The position numbers and the translations under genes were made by a program. 64,000 nt of DNA, from contig JAEWFC010000002.1 of assembly GCA_023389035.1 (NCBI GenBank), positions 40,985 through 104,984 on the forward strand. Direction: 5' to 3'. Shown here one piece after another: positions 60,536-64,000 of this stretch (its first letter is position 1; each line of letters starts with the position of its first letter). Below the pieces are notes generated by a model. That model was given only the letters and a program-made list of their open reading frames with translations, searched no databases and was not told the origin of the DNA. Source of the DNA: Acidobacteriota bacterium. GTDB lineage: Bacteria > Acidobacteriota > Blastocatellia > Pyrinomonadales > Pyrinomonadaceae.

Positions 60536-60807
60536 ATGTTTGAAAGCATATACAGTAATTGTTGCGTAAAAGGTGCCGAACCAACGGTGCCCGGATATTG
60601 AAAAGCGGACCCGAGAGTCTGTGCTCCATCACCACGCTACAGCAAAGTTTTGCTTTCTTAGGTACACCATAATTTCTAATTCATTCAGCGAGTGTGCTGC
60701 TTGAGCTAACTGCCGGAATTTCCGAGCAAGAGTCAGGTAAAGGGTTGCTTTTGCCTTTTAAATAGGGAACGAAAGAACGCCGCGAGGCGAAACTCAGAAG
60801 AGATAAA

Positions 60808-61188
60808 ATGCCGACTATCAACCAATTGGTTCGCAAGGGCCGCGAAAGAGTTAAGTACAAGACCGCCAGCCCCGCGCTGCAGGCAAACCCGCAGAAACGC
60901 GGCGTTTGCACACGTGTTTATACCTCGACGCCGAAAAAGCCTAACTCGGCATTGCGTAAGGTCGCACGTGTCCGCCTGACGAACCAGATCGAAGTTACGA
61001 CCTATATTCCCGGTATCGGCCACAACCTGCAGGAGCACTCGATCGTGCTTATCCGCGGCGGCCGTGTAAAGGACCTTCCGGGTGTGCGTTATCACGTCGT
61101 TCGCGGAACGCTCGATGCCTCAGGCGTCGCGAACCGCAACCAGGCCCGTTCGAAGTACGGTGCGAAACGTCCTAAGGGAGCGAAATAA
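60808..61188 (+). CDS. rpsL: 30S ribosomal protein S12
   Basis: 126 residues with the invariant PTINQLVRKGRE start, CTRVYTSTPKKPNSALRKVARVRLTN and GGRVKDLPGVRYHVVRG blocks. S12 helps set decoding accuracy at the A site. The residues tied to streptomycin response (Lys43 in TPKKPNS and the Lys in GGRVKDLPG) are the wild-type, drug-sensitive forms. It is first in the str operon, and its stop overlaps the rpsG start by one base (TAATG). Confidence 0.98.
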   Translation: MPTINQLVRKGRERVKYKTASPALQANPQKRGVCTRVYTSTPKKPNSALRKVARVRLTNQIEVTTYIPGIGHNLQEHSIVLIRGGRVKDLPGVRYHVVRGTLDASGVANRNQARSKYGAKRPKGAK

Positions 61189-61658
61189 TGGCACGAAGAA
61201 GAACAGCCGAAAGACGAGAAGTTTTGCCGGATCCCATTTATAACAGCCAGCTGGTGACGAAGTTCATCAACGGCATGATGTGGCAGGGAAAGAAGAGTGT
61301 CGCCGAAGAGATCTTTTACAGCGCGATGGAAAAGATCGCAGAAAAAACAGGCGAAGAGCCGCTTAAGGTCTTCAAAAAGGCCGTAGAATCGGTCGCTCCG
61401 GCAGTTGAAGTTAAATCCCGCCGAATCGGCGGTGCGACCTATCAGGTCCCGCTTGAGGTGAGCCGTGACCGCCGCAACACGCTGGCGATCCGCTGGATCG
61501 TGGGCAATTCACGCAACCGCAGCGAAAAGACGATGCGTGACCGCCTGGTCGGCGAGCTGCTCGATTCAACATCAGGACGCGGCGGAGCGGTCAAGAAGAA
61601 GGACGACGTTCACCGCATGGCGGAAGCGAACAAGGCATTCGCACATTATAGATTCTAG
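61188..61658 (+). CDS. rpsG: 30S ribosomal protein S7
   Basis: 156 residues, beginning MARRRTAERREVLPDPIYNSQLVTKFINGMM. The conserved SRRIGGATYQVPLEV and RNRSEKTMRDRLVGELLD blocks follow. S7 starts assembly of the 30S head by binding 16S rRNA. Translational coupling to rpsL through the TAATG overlap is clear. fusA follows after 63 bases. Confidence 0.98.
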   Translation: MARRRTAERREVLPDPIYNSQLVTKFINGMMWQGKKSVAEEIFYSAMEKIAEKTGEEPLKVFKKAVESVAPAVEVKSRRIGGATYQVPLEVSRDRRNTLAIRWIVGNSRNRSEKTMRDRLVGELLDSTSGRGGAVKKKDDVHRMAEANKAFAHYRF

Positions 61659-61668
61659 TTAATTCGGT

Positions 61669-61717
61669 CTTGGGTCTTCGGTCTTCGTTGACCTGAGGCC
61701 AGATACCAAAGACCAAG
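61669..61717 (+). repeat. Inverted repeat just before fusA
   Basis: CTTGGGTCTTCGGT (61669-61682) pairs, with one bulge and one mismatch, with ACCAAAGACCAAG (61705-61717). The right arm ends four bases before the fusA ATG, and no Shine-Dalgarno is visible there, so the hairpin may influence fusA translation. Confidence 0.55.
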
Positions 61718-61721
61718 TTTT

Positions 61722-63818
61722 ATGGCACAGATCAGCTTAGATAAATACAGAAACATCGGCATCATGGCCCATATCGACGCGGGTAAGACCACGACGACTG
61801 AGCGTGTGCTGTTCTATACCGGTGTTTCGCATAAGATCGGAGAGGTCCATGAGGGTACGGCCACCATGGACTGGATGGAGCAGGAGCAGGAACGCGGCAT
61901 CACGATCACATCGGCTGCAACGACCTGTTTCTGGAAGCGTAACGGACAAGAACACCGCATTAACATCATTGATACACCGGGCCACGTCGACTTTACGATG
62001 GAAGTCGAGCGTTCGCTGCGTGTTCTGGACGGTGCGGTCGCGGTATTTGACGGCGTAGCAGGCGTAGAACCGCAGTCGGAGACCGTGTGGCGTCAGGCTG
62101 ATAAATACGGCGTTCCGCGTATCTGCTTTATTAACAAGCTCGATCGTGCAGGTGCATCGTTCGAAAGGTCGTTCAATTCGATCCTCGTCCGCCTGGGTGC
62201 GAACGCGGTCGCCCTGCAGATCCCGGTCGGTGAAGAAGATCAGCTGAAAGGCGTTATCGACCTGATCTCGATGAAAGCACTGATCTGGAACGACGAGACA
62301 AAAGGTGCCGAATATCAGGTTACCGAGATCCCGGCAGATCTGCTTGACTCGGCCAAAGAATGGCGTGAAAAGCTTGTCGAAGCCGTTTCGGCGATCGACG
62401 ATGACCTGATGGCCAAATATTTAGAGGGCGAAGAGGTCTCAGAGGATGAGATCCGTAAAGCTCTACGTCAGGGCACAACCGACCTAAAGATCGTCCCGGT
62501 CGTTACCGGTTCGGCGTTTAAGAACAAGGGCGTGCAGACACTGCTCGATGCGGTTGTAGATTACCTTCCGAGCCCGCTCGACGTTCCCGCGATCGAAGGC
62601 GTAAACCCCAAAACCGATGAAGTTGAGTCACGCGAAGCTGACGCAAAGGCACCTTTCTCGGGCCTTGTATTTAAGCTGATGGCTGACAAGCATCTTGGCC
62701 AGCTTGCGTTCGTGCGTATCTACTCGGGCACCGTAACTTCGGGCTCATACGTCTATAACACGATCAAGAATTCGAAGGAACGCGTCGGCCGCCTGATGCT
62801 CATGCACGCAAACAAGCGTGAAGACCTTGAGACGGCGTCCGCAGGCGAGATCGTTGCGATCGGCGGCATGAAGAATGTCACGACCGGGGACACGATCTCA
62901 GACGAAGGCAAGCACATCATCCTCGAATCGATGGAATTCCCGGATCCTGTTGTCCGCGTGGCAGTTGAGCCCAAGACGCGTGCTGACCAGGACAAGATGG
63001 GCGTTGCTCTCAACCGCCTTGCACAGGAAGACCCGTCATTTCAGGTTTCGACCGACCACGAGACAGGTCAGACGATCATCGCCGGTATGGGTGAACTCCA
63101 CCTGGAGATCATCGTCGACCGCATGAAACGTGAGTTTGGTGTCGAAGCCAACGTGGGTAAACCGCAGGTTGCTTATCGTGAAACGATCACGATCCCGGCA
63201 CCCGGTAAAGAGATATTCAAGAAGCAGTCGGGCGGCCGCGGTCAGTTCGGACACGTCGAACTGCAGATCGAGCCGGCACCGGGCGAAGGCTTTGTGTTCG
63301 AAGACAAGATCACCGGCGGTGCCATCCCGCGTCAGTTCATCAAGCCCGTTTCAGAAGGTATCAGGGACGCGATGCGCCGCGGATTCCTCGCAGGCTATGA
63401 ACTGGTTGACATCAAGGCTCAGCTGGTCTTTGGTTCGTACCACGAGGTCGACTCAGACGAGCGTTCGTTCCACATCGCAGGCTCGCTGGCGTTCCAGGAC
63501 GCAGTCAAAAAGGCAAAGCCGATCCTGCTCGAGCCGATCATGAAGGTCGAGGTCGTTACACCCGAAGAATATATGGGTGCGGTCAACGGTGACCTTAATC
63601 GCCGCCGCGGCCAGATCGACAAAATGGAACCGCGTCCGGGCAATGTTTCCGTGGTGACGGCATTCGTCCCGCTGTCGGAGATGTTCGGTTACACGACGGA
63701 CCTTCGTTCGGCGACGCAGGGTCGTGCAACGTCCAGCATGCACTTCGAACGTTATGCAGAAGCACCGCGTAACGTGGCCGAGGAGATCATCGCGAAGGTC
63801 AAAGGGGCCAGCAGTTAA
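61722..63818 (+). CDS. fusA: Elongation factor G
   Basis: 698 residues. GTPase motifs are complete: AHIDAGKTTTTER (G1), the switch I ERGITITSAATT, DTPGHVDF (G3) and NKLDRAG (G4). Domains II to V follow, including the SGGRGQFGHVEL and EYMGAVNGDLNRRRG loops of domain IV and V. EF-G drives translocation on the ribosome. No visible Shine-Dalgarno precedes the ATG; a hairpin ends just before it. tuf follows after 55 bases. Confidence 0.98.
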   Translation: MAQISLDKYRNIGIMAHIDAGKTTTTERVLFYTGVSHKIGEVHEGTATMDWMEQEQERGITITSAATTCFWKRNGQEHRINIIDTPGHVDFTMEVERSLRVLDGAVAVFDGVAGVEPQSETVWRQADKYGVPRICFINKLDRAGASFERSFNSILVRLGANAVALQIPVGEEDQLKGVIDLISMKALIWNDETKGAEYQVTEIPADLLDSAKEWREKLVEAVSAIDDDLMAKYLEGEEVSEDEIRKALRQGTTDLKIVPVVTGSAFKNKGVQTLLDAVVDYLPSPLDVPAIEGVNPKTDEVESREADAKAPFSGLVFKLMADKHLGQLAFVRIYSGTVTSGSYVYNTIKNSKERVGRLMLMHANKREDLETASAGEIVAIGGMKNVTTGDTISDEGKHIILESMEFPDPVVRVAVEPKTRADQDKMGVALNRLAQEDPSFQVSTDHETGQTIIAGMGELHLEIIVDRMKREFGVEANVGKPQVAYRETITIPAPGKEIFKKQSGGRGQFGHVELQIEPAPGEGFVFEDKITGGAIPRQFIKPVSEGIRDAMRRGFLAGYELVDIKAQLVFGSYHEVDSDERSFHIAGSLAFQDAVKKAKPILLEPIMKVEVVTPEEYMGAVNGDLNRRRGQIDKMEPRPGNVSVVTAFVPLSEMFGYTTDLRSATQGRATSSMHFERYAEAPRNVAEEIIAKVKGASS

Positions 63819-63873
63819 TAAGCCAGGTTTAGTTAAGTTTGGATCATAAGATCAATCAAGTTTAGGAGAAGCT

Positions 63874-64000
63874 ATGAGCAAGGAAAAATTCGATCGCAGT
63901 AAGCCGCATGTGAATATCGGGACGATCGGTCACGTTGACCACGGGAAGACGACATTGACGGCGGCTATTACAAAGGTGATGTCGAAGCACAACCCTAAGA
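63874..64000 (+). CDS. tuf: Elongation factor Tu, 5' fragment
   Basis: The first 42 residues are present before the window ends. They begin MSKEKFDRSKPHVNIGTIG and continue into the G1 GHVDHGKTT motif of EF-Tu, which carries aminoacyl-tRNA to the ribosome. A TAGGAGAA Shine-Dalgarno lies four bases before the ATG. It is the expected last gene of the str operon (rpsL-rpsG-fusA-tuf). Confidence 0.95.
   Translation, partial: MSKEKFDRSKPHVNIGTIGHVDHGKTTLTAAITKVMSKHNPK

Larger units (their letters stand above)
59871..60807. other. Gene-free stretch before the str operon
   Basis: These 937 bases carry no convincing coding frame on either strand. They hold imperfect short repeats (CGAGTGTATCGC and CGAGAGTATATCGC at about 60036-60073), copy B of the 107-bp repeat, and the promoter and leader of the str operon. 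The base composition at 59900-60300 is more irregular than in the flanking genes. This may be the scar of a lost phage or other element beside the terminase gene. Confidence 0.4.

Noticed and set aside
58197..60807. Prophage
   Set aside because: Only the terminase is phage-like; no integrase, portal, capsid, tail or lysis gene and no attachment repeats were found.

Overview
The window is a gene-dense, moderately GC-rich chromosomal segment of a Gram-negative (diderm) bacterium. It carries lptD, a DUF2490-type outer-membrane protein, lipoproteins, an SLBB polysaccharide-export protein and a murE whose DNPR motif points to meso-diaminopimelate peptidoglycan. Secreted S9 and S10 peptidases, a tandem pair of secreted amidohydrolases, many zinc-ribbon proteins and GTG starts suggest Acidobacteriota, perhaps Blastocatellia. 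That assignment is an inference from gene content, not a database result.

Layout. 0-10 kb: end of an EamA transporter, mogA/moaB, a secreted serine carboxypeptidase, the amidohydrolase pair, a glycine-zipper protein, a sensor histidine kinase and unknown membrane proteins. 10-17 kb: small genes, an SDR oxidoreductase, a metallo-beta-lactamase-fold hydrolase, an overlapping membrane protein / zinc-ribbon / polysaccharide-export cluster, a matrixin-like protease and a candidate roughly 94-nt small RNA. 17-31 kb: an APC permease, purD, then a long minus-strand run (permease, PilZ, recG, rsmD, EamA, aroC) and, divergently, pabB, a membrane J-domain protein and rpsT. 31-40 kb: murE, tRNA-Leu(UAG), tig-clpP-clpX, and on the minus strand yraN and an S9 peptidase. 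40-50 kb: a 750-bp non-coding region full of paired TGTAACAG/CTGTTACA sites in front of an orphan hcp, a methylmalonyl-CoA mutase-type subunit, an MFS transporter, a sigma-54 response regulator, lptD and a DMT transporter. 50-58 kb: a secreted tyrosine-phosphatase-like protein convergent with a ppk1 / secreted kinase-like / DUF4956 operon, a 2Fe-2S protein and a secreted helical protein. 58-64 kb: an orphan phage-type terminase, a 940-bp gene-free stretch and the str operon (rpsL-rpsG-fusA-tuf).

Most genes are housekeeping or envelope functions. No complete mobile element, CRISPR array or rRNA gene was seen. The points most worth following are: (1) the TGTAACAG-N15/16-CTGTTACA dyads upstream of hcp and elsewhere; (2) the candidate small RNA at 16993-17086, with its own promoter, a dyad over the -35 box and a terminator; (3) the ppk1 / kinase-like / DUF4956 operon facing a secreted phosphatase; (4) a 107-bp intergenic repeat in two inverted copies about 60 kb apart; (5) an amidohydrolase paralogue that has lost its metal ligands next to an intact copy.
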